Shown one piece after another: positions 44,876-54,408 of a DNA stretch of 64,000 bases. A program made the translations under genes and the position numbers. The notes beneath the pieces are model-generated. The model made no database searches. It saw only the letters and a program-made list of their open reading frames with translations, and was not told where the DNA came from. Location of the stretch: positions 620,001 through 684,000 of the forward strand of contig NZ_JADOTZ010000001.1 of assembly GCF_015751895.1 (NCBI RefSeq), in the 5' to 3' direction. The first letter of the stretch is position 1, and every line of letters starts with the position of its first letter. The stretch comes from Zhihengliuella flava (lineage in GTDB: Bacteria > Actinomycetota > Actinomycetes > Actinomycetales > Micrococcaceae).

Positions 44876-46296
44876 CAGCTGCTCCCGAGGACGAGGTTGA
44901 GGTCGCTGTCCAAGCTCTGCAACGCGGATCGGGTCTGCCGCGAGGATCCGCTGACCGCGTTGGTCACGTTTTTGATCAGGGCGTTTTCGACGGCCGCCTG
45001 CTCCGGCGGGGCCGGAATCGGCCCGGAGGTCGGGAAGCGGTCCAGCGTTTCGTAGAAGACCGGCCAGTTCTTGGGGCCGGTTTCCGCGTAGAAGGCCTCG
45101 TTCACCATCGACCGCCGTGTCGGCGTCGTCGTCGGTGCGGGCATGGCCAGCTCCATGGATTCGCGTCGAGCCGTGAACTTCACCCACTCCCACGCGGCGT
45201 CCTTGTTCTGCGCGGTGCGCATGATGGCGTACCCCGCCGTGCCGAACTGGTGGCGCTGCGTGCGGTTGCGTGGGAAGAACTGGACGTCGAAGTCGTCGCT
45301 CCCCATCCCCGCTTCGTGCAGGCCCTGCGCCCAATAGCCGCCGGCCGGCGTCGCGCCGACGCGCCCGCTCGAGAAGAGCCCGACGAGCGAGGTGCCGCCA
45401 CCGCCTTCGGGGCGGACGCCCAGGCCTTCGGCGACGAGCTCGCGCATGTAATCGAAGGATTCGAAGACGCTCTCGTCGAGGGCGTTCGAGCCGTCCCAGA
45501 TGAAGCCGCCGCCGCGCGTAGAGCGAGCCGGATCGTCGGGGTAGAACGCGTCCCAGAGCCAGTCCCCGCCCGGCGCCTTGCGCTCGGTCAGGAAGGACGT
45601 GTCGTTGTTGTAGAGCCACGGGACGATGCCGCCGAAGAGGCGGTTGGTCCAGTAGTACGGGGTGAAGCCCGCACCCTGGGACTTCTTCATCGCCCGGAGC
45701 ATCTCGGTGAAGTCGTCCTGCGTCCAGTCATCCGCCGGACGGTCGAGGCCCGCTGCGTGCAGCGTGTTGACGTTCAAGTACATGTCCGCGGCATTCCAGT
45801 CGATCGGCAACTGGAAGAGGCTGCCTTGGTACATGAACGCCTCGACGAGGCTCGGGTGCACATCGTCGAAGTACTCCCGCAGCTCATCCGCGTCGCGGCG
45901 GATGTATTCGTCCAGGGGTTCAGCGAGTTTCTCCGCGAACAGCTGGGCGCCTTCCGTCGCCACGTAGACGATGTCCGGCGGGTTTCCGGCCGCCACCATG
46001 GTCAGGATCTTCGCGAAGAAGTCCTTCCAGTCCGCGCCCTGAATGGCCTGGATGTGAACGTTGATTTCCGGAAACTCCCGGTGGAAGTCCTCCGCGAGCA
46101 CCCTGCGCCCCTCCGCGTCGGCGCTGTTGCCCAGGATGGCGACGGTCAGCCCGCCGGCATCCCGGCCAGGAATGTCGTTGCCCGTCAGTCGCGGCCAGGA
46201 TCCGATCGTCACCCCCGCCAGTCCCAGTCCGCCCAGCGTCAGAAGCCCGCGCCGGGTGAGGTTTGTGGCGGTCGAACCGCCGATGTGTTGTGTCAT
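44875..46296 (-). CDS. Sugar-binding protein with Tat-type signal
   Basis: Solute-binding protein of 473 residues, first gene of the GH32 operon. The N-terminus has twin arginines at 15-16 (LTRRGLLTLGG) and a hydrophobic stretch, but no lipobox cysteine. It therefore looks Tat-exported, perhaps staying anchored by its uncleaved helix, unlike the lipoprotein of the cellobiose system. The mature part is a family 1 sugar-binding fold. AAAGGGATC precedes the ATG, and the candidate operator lies directly upstream of that site. Confidence 0.87.
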   Translation of the reverse strand: MTQHIGGSTATNLTRRGLLTLGGLGLAGVTIGSWPRLTGNDIPGRDAGGLTVAILGNSADAEGRRVLAEDFHREFPEINVHIQAIQGADWKDFFAKILTMVAAGNPPDIVYVATEGAQLFAEKLAEPLDEYIRRDADELREYFDDVHPSLVEAFMYQGSLFQLPIDWNAADMYLNVNTLHAAGLDRPADDWTQDDFTEMLRAMKKSQGAGFTPYYWTNRLFGGIVPWLYNNDTSFLTERKAPGGDWLWDAFYPDDPARSTRGGGFIWDGSNALDESVFESFDYMRELVAEGLGVRPEGGGGTSLVGLFSSGRVGATPAGGYWAQGLHEAGMGSDDFDVQFFPRNRTQRHQFGTAGYAIMRTAQNKDAAWEWVKFTARRESMELAMPAPTTTPTRRSMVNEAFYAETGPKNWPVFYETLDRFPTSGPIPAPPEQAAVENALIKNVTNAVSGSSRQTRSALQSLDSDLNLVLGSS

Positions 46297-46307
46297 GATC
46301 CCTTTCC

Positions 46308-46319
46308 TAACACGTGTCA
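46308..46319. promoter_or_regulatory. Candidate LacI-type operator of the GH32 operon
   Basis: TAACACGTGTCA, an imperfect palindrome with the central CG usual in LacI-family sites; one more matching pair flanks it. It lies only 11 bases upstream of the binding-protein ATG, next to the ribosome-binding site, so repression would work by roadblock or promoter overlap. Confidence 0.5.
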
Positions 46320-46389
46320 GGTCTGGGTTTAAAAGTAAGCCCGGCGATGCCGGGGTGTCAAGGATCACATTTCTCAGGAGGGTCCGTGC

Positions 46390-46414
46390 GCGGTCCCGGC
46401 GCCTCCGGGACCGC
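46390..46414 (-). terminator. Second hairpin after the dipeptide transporter operon
   Basis: Perfect ten-base arms GCGGTCCCGG (46390-46399) and CCGGGACCGC (46405-46414) around a five-base loop. It lies between the dipeptide operon and the GH32 operon, six bases beyond the larger hairpin. Confidence 0.55.
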
Positions 46415-46420
46415 AAATGC

Positions 46421-46456
46421 GGCTGCGGCCGGCCACACATGTGACCGGCCGCAGCC
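46421..46456 (-). terminator. First hairpin after the dipeptide transporter operon
   Basis: Arms GGCTGCGGCCGG (46421-46432) and CCGGCCGCAGCC (46445-46456) are perfect, and the inner CACA/TGTG pairs extend the stem. It begins 27 bases after the ATPase stop on the minus strand. No T run is seen, as is common for high-GC terminators. Confidence 0.7.
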
Positions 46457-46482
46457 ACCAGGGCCCTGTTCGGAGCCGGTTT

Positions 46483-48126
46483 CTAGACCAGCAGCTGCGC
46501 CCCCGGGATCGCGTCCAGCAGATTGGACGTGTAGTCCGTCTTCGGGTTCGCGAAGATCTCATCCGTCTTCCCGGACTCGACCAGCTGGCCGTTCTTCATG
46601 ACCACCACGTCGTCGGCGATCTGACGCACGACGGCGAGATCGTGGGTGATGAACAGGTAGCTCAGGCCCAGCTCGGCCTGCAGCTTGTTGAGCAGCTCGA
46701 GCACCTGGGCCTGCACCAGCACGTCCAGCGCGGAGACGGCCTCATCGCAGATGATCACCTCCGGCTCCAACGCCAAGGCGCGGGCGATCGCGATGCGCTG
46801 GCGCTGCCCGCCGGAGAGCTCGTTGGGGAATCGGTGCATCGTCGATGCCGGCAAGGAGACGTGCTCCAACAGTTCCTTGACCTTGTTCTGGCGCGACTTC
46901 GCGTCCCCGATGCCGTGAATCTTCAACGGCTGCTCGATGGTCCGGAAGATGCTGTACATCGGGTCCAGCGAACCGTAGGGGTCCTGGAAGATCGGCTGGA
47001 CACGGCGACGGAACCGGAAAAGTTCCTTTTCGCTGAGCTGGCCCATGTCCTCACCGTCGAACCGGATGGTGCCGCTGGTCGGCTTGAGCAGGTTGAGCAC
47101 CATCTTCGCCACAGTGGACTTGCCGGAGCCGGACTCGCCGACCACCGCCGTCGTCGTCCCGCGCTTGACGTTGAATGACACGTGATCCACCGCCGTGAAA
47201 TCGGACTTGGTGAAGCCCTTTTCCCGGATCTTAAACACCTTGGTGAGGTCCTGGATCTCGAGGACGTTGTCCGTGCTCGTTGCGGACTTCTCTGCGGCCG
47301 CGTCGTTGTCCATCCGCTGGGAGGACAACGACGGCGCCGCGCCGATCAGGCGCTGCGTGTAGGGGTGCTGCGGGTTGCGCAGCAGCTCCAGCGCCGGGCC
47401 CGACTCCACGACTTGACCCTTGTACATGACCACGACTTTCTCGGCGCGCTCCGCGGCGAGGCCCAGATCGTGGGTAATGAACAAGACGGCCGTGCCGCGC
47501 TGGGCGGTCATCTGATCCAAGTGGTCCAAAATCTGGCGCTGCACGGTCACGTCCAGCGCGGACGTCGGCTCATCCGCGATGAGCAGGCGCGGCTGGCAGG
47601 ACAGGCCGATCGCGATCAGCGCGCGCTGACGCATACCGCCCGAGAACTCGTGCGGATACTGCTTGGCGCGGCGCTCGGCGTCGGGCAAGCCGGCGTTGGA
47701 GAGCGCCTCAGCCACCTTCTGGTTCATGTTCCCGCCGCCGAGGCCGTTGGCCTTGAGCGTCTCCTTGACCTGGAAACCGATCTTCCAGACCGGGTTGAGG
47801 TTGGACATCGGGTCCTGGGGCACCATGCCGATCTCATCGCCACGGATGGCGCGGAACTGCTTGTCCGTCGCCGACGCATAGTCCTTGCCGTCGTAGATGA
47901 TCTGGCCGCCGGTGACCTTGCCGTTCTTCGCCAAGAGGCCCATCGCGGCGAGCGCGATGGTGGACTTACCGGAGCCGGACTCCCCGACGATGGCCACGGA
48001 CTCCCCCGGGTACACCGTGAGGTTCGCGCCGCGGACGGCCTTGACCGGGCCATTGGGCGTGGAGAACGTGATCTCCACATCCTTCATATCCAGCAATGGC
48101 TGCTCGGAATTGTTCAGGTTTTCCAT
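46483..48126 (-). CDS. Dipeptide/oligopeptide ABC transporter, fused double ATPase (DppD-DppF)
   Basis: ATPase of 547 residues holding two complete ABC domains. The first has Walker A GESGSGKST at about 48-56 and signature FSGGMRQRALIA. The second repeats Walker A and has LSGGQRQRIAIARAL and DEAVSALD. It corresponds to DppD fused to DppF and powers the two permeases encoded just upstream. It follows the DppC-like gene by three bases and closes the operon before a double hairpin. Confidence 0.93.
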   Translation of the reverse strand: MENLNNSEQPLLDMKDVEITFSTPNGPVKAVRGANLTVYPGESVAIVGESGSGKSTIALAAMGLLAKNGKVTGGQIIYDGKDYASATDKQFRAIRGDEIGMVPQDPMSNLNPVWKIGFQVKETLKANGLGGGNMNQKVAEALSNAGLPDAERRAKQYPHEFSGGMRQRALIAIGLSCQPRLLIADEPTSALDVTVQRQILDHLDQMTAQRGTAVLFITHDLGLAAERAEKVVVMYKGQVVESGPALELLRNPQHPYTQRLIGAAPSLSSQRMDNDAAAEKSATSTDNVLEIQDLTKVFKIREKGFTKSDFTAVDHVSFNVKRGTTTAVVGESGSGKSTVAKMVLNLLKPTSGTIRFDGEDMGQLSEKELFRFRRRVQPIFQDPYGSLDPMYSIFRTIEQPLKIHGIGDAKSRQNKVKELLEHVSLPASTMHRFPNELSGGQRQRIAIARALALEPEVIICDEAVSALDVLVQAQVLELLNKLQAELGLSYLFITHDLAVVRQIADDVVVMKNGQLVESGKTDEIFANPKTDYTSNLLDAIPGAQLLV

Positions 48127-48129
48127 GAC

Positions 48130-49143
48130 TCAGGCCTTCCGCGACTTCGGGTCCAGCGCGTCACGCAGGGCATCGCCCAGCATGATGAAGCTCAACACGG
48201 TGATGGACAGGGCAAGCGCAGGCCAGAAGAGGATCTGCGGATCATTGCGGACCGAGATCTGCGCATTCGAGATGTCGTTACCCCAGCTGACTACGCTCGG
48301 CGGCAGGCCAATGCCCAGGTAGGACAACGTGGCCTCGGCGACGATGTAGGTACCCAGCGAAATGGAGGCCACCACGATGATCGGCGAGAGCGAGTTCGGC
48401 AACACGTGTCGAATCAGCGCGCCGAACTTGGACACGCCGAGGGCCCGGGCGGCCATCACGTAGTCGGCGCCCTTCGCCTCGATCACCGCGCCGCGCGTGA
48501 TGCGGGCCACCTGCGGCCAGCCGAAGATCACCAGAACCAGCGTCACGGTCCAAGGACTCTGATTGTCGCGGAACGCTGGCAGCTGCATCATCACGATGGC
48601 GCCGAGGATCAGCGGCAACGCGAAGAAGATGTCGCCAGTGCGGGCCAGCACGGTGTCCACCCAGCCGCCGTAGTAACCGGCCAGCGCGCCGATCGTGCCG
48701 CCGACGATCACGACGCCGATCGTCGTAAACAGGCCGACCAGCACAGAGGCCTGCGCACCGAAGATCAGGCGCGCGTAGATGTCACAGCCCTGATAGGTGA
48801 ACCCGAGCGGGTGGCCCGGTTCGGCGCCACCCCGGGCGTTCTCCAGCGAGCAATCGCGCGGGCCCACGGATGTAAACCATTGCGGGAAGACGGAAACGAC
48901 GATGATCCCGAGGATCATGATGACCGAGATGATGAATAGCGGCTGCTTGCGCAGGTTGCGCCACGACTCGGCCCAGAAGCTCAGGGGCTCACTCGTGGTG
49001 TTGACCGTGTCCACGCCCTGCAGGGGGGTTTCGTCGAGCGGGGCCACGAAGTGCTCGATGTGCCGCTTGGACTGCTTGCCGCGGTGCTTGACGTCGGAAA
49101 TATCTGCGCTCGCCGCGCTCTGGTTCTCAATGTTCTCAGGCAT
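48130..49143 (-). CDS. Dipeptide ABC transporter permease (DppC type)
   Basis: Permease of 337 residues with a long polar N-terminus, first membrane helix near residue 65 (FIISVIMILGIIVVSV) and an EAA-like loop (YVMAARALGVSKFGALIRHVLPNSL). GAGGA lies six bases before the ATG at 49143. The start overlaps the DppB-type gene by eight bases. Confidence 0.92.
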   Translation of the reverse strand: MPENIENQSAASADISDVKHRGKQSKRHIEHFVAPLDETPLQGVDTVNTTSEPLSFWAESWRNLRKQPLFIISVIMILGIIVVSVFPQWFTSVGPRDCSLENARGGAEPGHPLGFTYQGCDIYARLIFGAQASVLVGLFTTIGVVIVGGTIGALAGYYGGWVDTVLARTGDIFFALPLILGAIVMMQLPAFRDNQSPWTVTLVLVIFGWPQVARITRGAVIEAKGADYVMAARALGVSKFGALIRHVLPNSLSPIIVVASISLGTYIVAEATLSYLGIGLPPSVVSWGNDISNAQISVRNDPQILFWPALALSITVLSFIMLGDALRDALDPKSRKA

Positions 49144-50059
49144 AACGAATCCTCGGGTCAAGCAGGGCGTACAGCAAGTCGACGATCAGGTTGGCGACCA
49201 CGAAGATCAGCACCATGACACTGACGACGGCGACGACGGTCGGCGTCTCACCGATCTTGATGGCGTCCAACAGCACGCTGCCGATGCCGGGAACGTTGAA
49301 GACGCCCTCGGTGACGATCGCTCCGCCCATGAGCATGCCCAAGTCGGCGCCGAGGAAGGTCACGACGGGAATCATTGAGTTGCGCAGCACGTGCACGATG
49401 ATGACGCGGGGGCGGCTCAGGCCCTTCGCTGTGGCGGTCCGCACGTAATCCGCGCTGAGATTCTCGGCGACCTGCGTCCGGCTCAGGCGGATGACGTAGG
49501 CCAGTGACACGAGGCCAAGAACGATCGCCGGCAGGATCAAGTCAGACCAACCGGCCTCACTACCGACGGTCGGTGTGGTCCACCGCAGTTCAACACCGAC
49601 GACGTACTGCAGCACGAAGCCGAGGACGAAGGTCGGCACGGAGATCACGACGAGGGAAAGGACCAGGACGGTCGAATCGAACAGCTTGCCCTTGCGCAAG
49701 CCGGCGAACACACCGAAGATGATGCCGAAAACCGCCTCGATGGCCAGCGCCATCACGGCGAGGCGGGCGGTGACGGGCATGGCCCGGGCGACGACGTCGT
49801 TCACGGCCTGGCCGGAGAACGTTTGGCCCAAGTCGAGGGTGAGCAAATTCTTGAGGTAGAGCCCGTACTGGACCCAGAACGGTTGATCGAGGTTGTACTG
49901 GGCGCGCAGGTTGGCCTCGACGGCCTCGGACATCGGTTTGCCGCCGGAGAGCGCGGCGATGGGGTCTCCGGTGGCGAAGACCAGGAAGTAGACCAGCAGC
50001 GTGGCCCCGAAAAAGACGGGGAGCATGTGCAGGAATCTCCGGAGGGTGTACATCAGCAT
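49136..50059 (-). CDS. Dipeptide ABC transporter permease (DppB type)
   Basis: Permease of 307 residues. The N-terminus YTLRRFLHMLPVFFGATLLVYFL and the loop YVRTATAKGLSRPRVIIVHVLRNSM are typical of DppB/OppB. It lies between the binding protein (98 bases upstream) and DppC. Confidence 0.93.
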   Translation of the reverse strand: MLMYTLRRFLHMLPVFFGATLLVYFLVFATGDPIAALSGGKPMSEAVEANLRAQYNLDQPFWVQYGLYLKNLLTLDLGQTFSGQAVNDVVARAMPVTARLAVMALAIEAVFGIIFGVFAGLRKGKLFDSTVLVLSLVVISVPTFVLGFVLQYVVGVELRWTTPTVGSEAGWSDLILPAIVLGLVSLAYVIRLSRTQVAENLSADYVRTATAKGLSRPRVIIVHVLRNSMIPVVTFLGADLGMLMGGAIVTEGVFNVPGIGSVLLDAIKIGETPTVVAVVSVMVLIFVVANLIVDLLYALLDPRIRYA

Positions 50060-50157
50060 GGAGAGAAGTTCCTTTAGACGTGAGACCGGGCGGCGAGGAG
50101 ATCATCCTCGCCGCCCGCGTCTTGGCGATCAGGCGTGATGCCTAATCAGATTGGGCG

Positions 50158-51780
50158 TTAGCCCTTGGTGATCTGGTGGTACAGGACCTTGCCGTCCCAG
50201 CCCAGCTCGACGTTGTCGACCTGAGTGCTCCAGCCGGCCTGCTTGGCCTGATACCACAGCGGCAGCACCGGCAGATCCTCGAAGAGGATCTCCTGTGCCT
50301 CGTTGAAGATCGTCGCCGCTTCCTCAACACTGGCGGCCTGCAGACCCTCATCCAGCTTCGCGTCGAAGTCGGGGTTCGAGTAGCGGCCGTCGTTCGAGCT
50401 TGCGCCTGTGCCGTAGAGCGGTCCGAGGAAGTTGTACAGCGACGGGTAGTCGCCCACCCAGCCGGCACGGGAGATGCCCGGCAGAGCATCGGTGTTGGCC
50501 AGCTCACGCATTTCCTTGAAGGTAGCCTTCGCGTCCAGCTCCGCCTGGATGCCCAGGTTCTCACGCAGCTGGTTGGTGATGGCCTCGATGTACTCCTTGT
50601 TGCCCGCACCGTCCGTGTTGGACGTGTACAGGAGCACCTCGCCCTCGGGCCACGGCGAAATCTCATTCGCCTGATCCCAGAGTTCCTTGGCCTTCTCCGG
50701 GTTGTACTCGAGCACCTCGTTGCCCGGGATCTCGGCCGAGAAGCCGTTCAGGACCGGAGCCGTGAACTCAGTGGCCACTTCCTTGGTCCCCATGAAGATC
50801 TGGTCGATAATCTGCTGGCGATCGAACGCCATCGAGATCGCCTGACGGCGCAGCTGACCCGCCTCACCCTGGAAGTTCTCGTTGTAGCCCGGGATCACCA
50901 TGGTGGCGTTGCCGGCGTAGGGCTGGGACACGCTGCGGCCCTCAAGGTCCGACTCGTAGTTCTCGAGCGCGCTAGGCGGCATTTCGTCGAGCACATCGAG
51001 GTTGTCCGAGAGCAGGTCGTTGTAGGCAGAATCGTAGCTGTCGTAAATCTTGAACAGGATGCCATCGTTGGCCGGCTCACGCGGGCCCTCGTAGTCCTCG
51101 TTCGGGACCAGGCTGATCTGCGTCTCGTGCTGCCAGCCGTCCTCGGCCAGCACGTACGGACCGTTGGAGACCGGCGCCTGACCGAAGGCCTCCATGTCCT
51201 CAAAAGCCACCTCGGGCAACGGCATGTAGGCCGAGTAGCCAAGGCGCAGCGGGAAATCAGATTCCGGCTGCTGCAACTCCACCGTGAAGGTGTAGTCATC
51301 CACCACGGTGAGGCCGGAGAGCTCGTCGGCGCCGTTCTCATCGGACTCGCTGTAGCCAGCGAAGCCCTCAAAGAAATAGGAGCCCTTCTGAGCGTTGTCC
51401 GAGTCAGCGGCGTAGTTCCACGCGTCAACGAAGGAGTGCGCGGTCACCTCCGAGCCGTCGGAGAACGTGTGGCCTTCCTTGATCTTGATGGTCCAGGTCT
51501 GGTTGTCCTCAGACTCCACCGATTCGGCCAGCTCCTCCTGGAGCGAGCTGTCAGCGGCGTACGAGTACAGACCCTGGAAGATCTGCTCGACGACGCGGCC
51601 GCCGCCCACCTCGGAGGTATCCGAGGGGATGAGGCCGTTCTGCGGCTCGGTGTTGTGGGCGGTGACGACGCCGCTGGTCGCTTCGTTCTCCCCGCCGCCT
51701 TCGCCGCCGCCGCAAGCGGTCAGCGTCAGGGCCAGCGCCGAGGTCACGGCGACTGACTGCAGTACGCGATTCATGCGCAT
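50158..51780 (-). CDS. Oligopeptide/dipeptide-binding lipoprotein
   Basis: Family 5 solute-binding protein of 540 residues. The signal peptide ends in a lipobox (ALTLTACGGG), so the cysteine near residue 24 carries lipid. The mature part shows the SBP family 5 patterns NTEPQNGLIPSDTSEVGG and AISMAFDRQQIID. AAGGAG lies seven bases before the ATG at 51780. First gene of the operon. The substrate is probably peptides, but the family also carries nickel or sugars. Confidence 0.92.
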   Translation of the reverse strand: MRMNRVLQSVAVTSALALTLTACGGGEGGGENEATSGVVTAHNTEPQNGLIPSDTSEVGGGRVVEQIFQGLYSYAADSSLQEELAESVESEDNQTWTIKIKEGHTFSDGSEVTAHSFVDAWNYAADSDNAQKGSYFFEGFAGYSESDENGADELSGLTVVDDYTFTVELQQPESDFPLRLGYSAYMPLPEVAFEDMEAFGQAPVSNGPYVLAEDGWQHETQISLVPNEDYEGPREPANDGILFKIYDSYDSAYNDLLSDNLDVLDEMPPSALENYESDLEGRSVSQPYAGNATMVIPGYNENFQGEAGQLRRQAISMAFDRQQIIDQIFMGTKEVATEFTAPVLNGFSAEIPGNEVLEYNPEKAKELWDQANEISPWPEGEVLLYTSNTDGAGNKEYIEAITNQLRENLGIQAELDAKATFKEMRELANTDALPGISRAGWVGDYPSLYNFLGPLYGTGASSNDGRYSNPDFDAKLDEGLQAASVEEAATIFNEAQEILFEDLPVLPLWYQAKQAGWSTQVDNVELGWDGKVLYHQITKG

Positions 51781-51850
51781 TCAATAACTCCTTGATAATT
51801 TTCGAGCAGAAAAGACCGTGATGTGAAGCAGGTCTCATTCCCTCTCGGTA

Positions 51851-51869
51851 TTGAGGCTCAACGCCTCAA
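51851..51869 (-). terminator. Hairpin after the bkd operon
   Basis: Arms TTGAGGC (51851-51857) and GCCTCAA (51863-51869) with a five-base loop, about 90 bases after the E2 stop on the minus strand and before the peptide-binding gene. Stem is short, so confidence is moderate. Confidence 0.4.
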
Positions 51870-51961
51870 CCCACGGAACCCTACAGGCCATCAAGCACAC
51901 GTGTGGGGCAGATCATGGGTCTGAAACAGAAAATTTATGACTTTGAAACGTTTGATGCAAA

Positions 51962-53341
51962 TCACACGAGCGTGATAAGTGACGCTGGATCGCGGAGAAT
52001 CCCCGCCGTTCCGGCCAGGAAGCGCGAGGCCTGCGCCCCATCTACGAGGCGGTGGTCAAAGCTCAGACTGAGCGTCATCACCTCGCGCAGCGCCACCTCG
52101 CCCTGGTACTCCCAGGGTTGGACGCGCACCTGACCGAGCCCCAAAATTCCCGCTTCACCTGGATTCAAGATCGGCGTGCCAGCATCGATGCCGAAGACAC
52201 CGATGTTGGTGATGGAGAAGGTCCCACCCCGCAATTCGTCCTGCCGCGTCTTCGACGTCCGCGCACGGTCAACGAGGGCGGCCGTCGCCTCCGCCAGCGC
52301 GGCGAGATCAAGGGACTGAGCGGCCTTAATATTCGGAACCAGCAAGCCACGCTCCGTCGCCGCGGCGATACCCAGGTTCACGTCATGGAACCGGATGATG
52401 TCCCCGGCCTCCTCATCCCACGCCGAATTGAGCTCCGGGACACGGGCCAGCTGCAGGCACACGGCCTTGGCCACCAACGTCAGCGGCGTGAGTTTGGCCT
52501 GCCCCGGTTGCTGGGCGGCCCGGAGCCTCTCGAGCAGGCGCATCGACTCGGTGACATCCACGGTCAAGAACTCGGTCGCATGAGGCGCGGTGTACACCGA
52601 GTCGCTCATGGCCCGCGCCATGGCCCGCTGCACCGAGGAGATTCTGACCCGCTCACACCGTGTCCCGTCGTCGCGGGCCTCCGACTGGGGAGCCGCGCCC
52701 TCCGCCGCGGCGGAGCCGTGCTGGCCGGCGGATTCCACATCCGCGCGCGTGATCAAGCCCTGCGGGCCACTACCCGTTAGCTCGTCGAGACAGACCCCGA
52801 GGTCCTTGGCGAGTTTGCGCACGGGCGGCGTGGACCGAGGCCGCTCAGCTGGGTGCGCGACGGCGTTGGATGCTTGGGTGTCCACCGCGGGAGGTGCCGC
52901 GGTGCCGGCATCAGCTTCTGACCCCGAGCCGCCGGCGGGAACGGCCACCCGACGGCGACGCTGCGGGCGCCGTCCCGTCTCCACCGCAGCCCCGTACCCG
53001 ACCAAATTTGGCTCACGAGCCGGCGTCGTGACCTGCTCGGCTGCCGACTCCGACGCGGCGTCCGCTGAGGAGCCGCCGTCCTGCGCGCCCGATCCGGCGG
53101 GCTGATCCACCTCGAAGGCCAGCAGCGGCTGGCCCACCTCGACGATCGCGCCTGGTTCCGCGAAGATCCGCGTGACGACACCCGAGTACGGGCTCGGCAA
53201 CTCCACCAACGCCTTGGCCGTCTCCACATCAGCGATCACTTGGTTGAGGGAAACCGTCTCGCCTTCAGTGACCTTCCACGCCACGACTTCCGACTCGGTC
53301 AGGCCCTCGCCGAGGTCCGGTAGGTTAAAGACCTTTTGCAT
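51962..53341 (-). CDS. bkdC: Branched-chain 2-oxoacid dehydrogenase E2 (lipoamide acyltransferase)
   Basis: E2 of 459 residues. It has one N-terminal lipoyl domain with the lipoyl lysine in DVETAKALVEL near 45, a linker rich in Ala/Ser, a peripheral-subunit-binding domain (PPVRKLAKDLGVCLDELTG), and a C-terminal acyltransferase with the active-site block FDHRLVDG. It passes the acyl group from E1 to CoA. GGAGGA precedes the ATG at 53341, which overlaps the E1beta stop by one base. Last gene of the bkd operon. Confidence 0.93.
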   Translation of the reverse strand: MQKVFNLPDLGEGLTESEVVAWKVTEGETVSLNQVIADVETAKALVELPSPYSGVVTRIFAEPGAIVEVGQPLLAFEVDQPAGSGAQDGGSSADAASESAAEQVTTPAREPNLVGYGAAVETGRRPQRRRRVAVPAGGSGSEADAGTAAPPAVDTQASNAVAHPAERPRSTPPVRKLAKDLGVCLDELTGSGPQGLITRADVESAGQHGSAAAEGAAPQSEARDDGTRCERVRISSVQRAMARAMSDSVYTAPHATEFLTVDVTESMRLLERLRAAQQPGQAKLTPLTLVAKAVCLQLARVPELNSAWDEEAGDIIRFHDVNLGIAAATERGLLVPNIKAAQSLDLAALAEATAALVDRARTSKTRQDELRGGTFSITNIGVFGIDAGTPILNPGEAGILGLGQVRVQPWEYQGEVALREVMTLSLSFDHRLVDGAQASRFLAGTAGILRDPASLITLV

Positions 53342-54408
53342 CACGCGTCTCCTCCCTGCCGTGCGGCGGACGGTCCTGCCGCGGCCCCGTTCAACGAACT
53401 CGTGCGCTCCAAGACGGAATCCACGCCATCCAAGATGCGGTCGAGATCGGGCAAGTGGTGCTGCTCCAATTTGGAGGGCGGGTAGGGAATGTCGAAGCCC
53501 GTAACCCGAACCGGCGGTTGCTCCAAATGATAGAAACAGCGCTCCGTCAGGCTCGCCGCGAGTTCGGCACCCAGACCAGCGAACTGACCGGCCTCGTGCG
53601 TGATCACCACGCGCCCCGTTTTCCGGACCGACGCTTCCAACGGACCAAAGTCCACCGGAGACAACGAGCGCACGTCGATCACCTCGACGCTCACGCCCTC
53701 GTCGGCGGCCGCCGTGGCCGCGTCGATGGCCGTCTTGACGAGCGGACCATAGGCGATGAGCGTGACCTGATCGCCGGGAACCACCACGCGAGCCGCTCCG
53801 AGCGGCAGGTCGGCCTCCGCCTCCAGATCCACCTCGGCCTTCTCGTGATAGCGCCGCTTAGGCTCAAAAAAGATCACCGGATCATCGCAGGCAATCGACT
53901 GGCGGATCATGGTGTAAGCGTCCTGCGGGTTGGAGGGGCTGACCACCCGGAGGCCGGCCGTATGCGCAAAATAGGCCTCCGGAGATTCCGAGTGGTGCTC
54001 GGGCGAACCGATGCCGCCGCCGAACGGGATGCGGATAGTCAGCGGCATGGCCACGTGCCCGCGGGTGCGGTACCGCAGCTTGGCCACTTGGCTCACGATT
54101 TGGTCAAACGCCGGGTAGACGAACCCGTCAAACTGGATCTCGACCACGGGCCGGAACCCGCGGTAGGCCAAGCCCACGGCGGTGCCGACGATGCCCGACT
54201 CGGCGAGCGGGGAATCGAGCACGCGCTGGGCGCCGAATTCCTTCTGCAACCCGTCCGTGATGCGGAAGACTCCGCCGAGCGTTCCGACGTCCTCCCCCAT
54301 GACCAGGACCTTGTCGTCCTCGGCGAGCGCGGCGCGCAAACCCCTGTTGATGGACTGCCCGAAGGTCAGAGTCCGTAGTCCTGTGGCTTCACTCTGCTGC
54401 GTGCTCAC
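53341..54408 (-). CDS. bkdB: Branched-chain 2-oxoacid dehydrogenase E1 beta
   Basis: E1beta of 355 residues, binding thiamine diphosphate with E1alpha. Start SINRGLRAALAEDDKVLVMGEDVGTLGGVFR and the segment RIPFGGGIGSPEHHSESPEA are family hallmarks. GGGAGGG precedes the GTG at 54408, which overlaps the E1alpha stop as GTGA. Confidence 0.93.
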   Translation of the reverse strand: MSTQQSEATGLRTLTFGQSINRGLRAALAEDDKVLVMGEDVGTLGGVFRITDGLQKEFGAQRVLDSPLAESGIVGTAVGLAYRGFRPVVEIQFDGFVYPAFDQIVSQVAKLRYRTRGHVAMPLTIRIPFGGGIGSPEHHSESPEAYFAHTAGLRVVSPSNPQDAYTMIRQSIACDDPVIFFEPKRRYHEKAEVDLEAEADLPLGAARVVVPGDQVTLIAYGPLVKTAIDAATAAADEGVSVEVIDVRSLSPVDFGPLEASVRKTGRVVITHEAGQFAGLGAELAASLTERCFYHLEQPPVRVTGFDIPYPPSKLEQHHLPDLDRILDGVDSVLERTSSLNGAAAGPSAARQGGDA

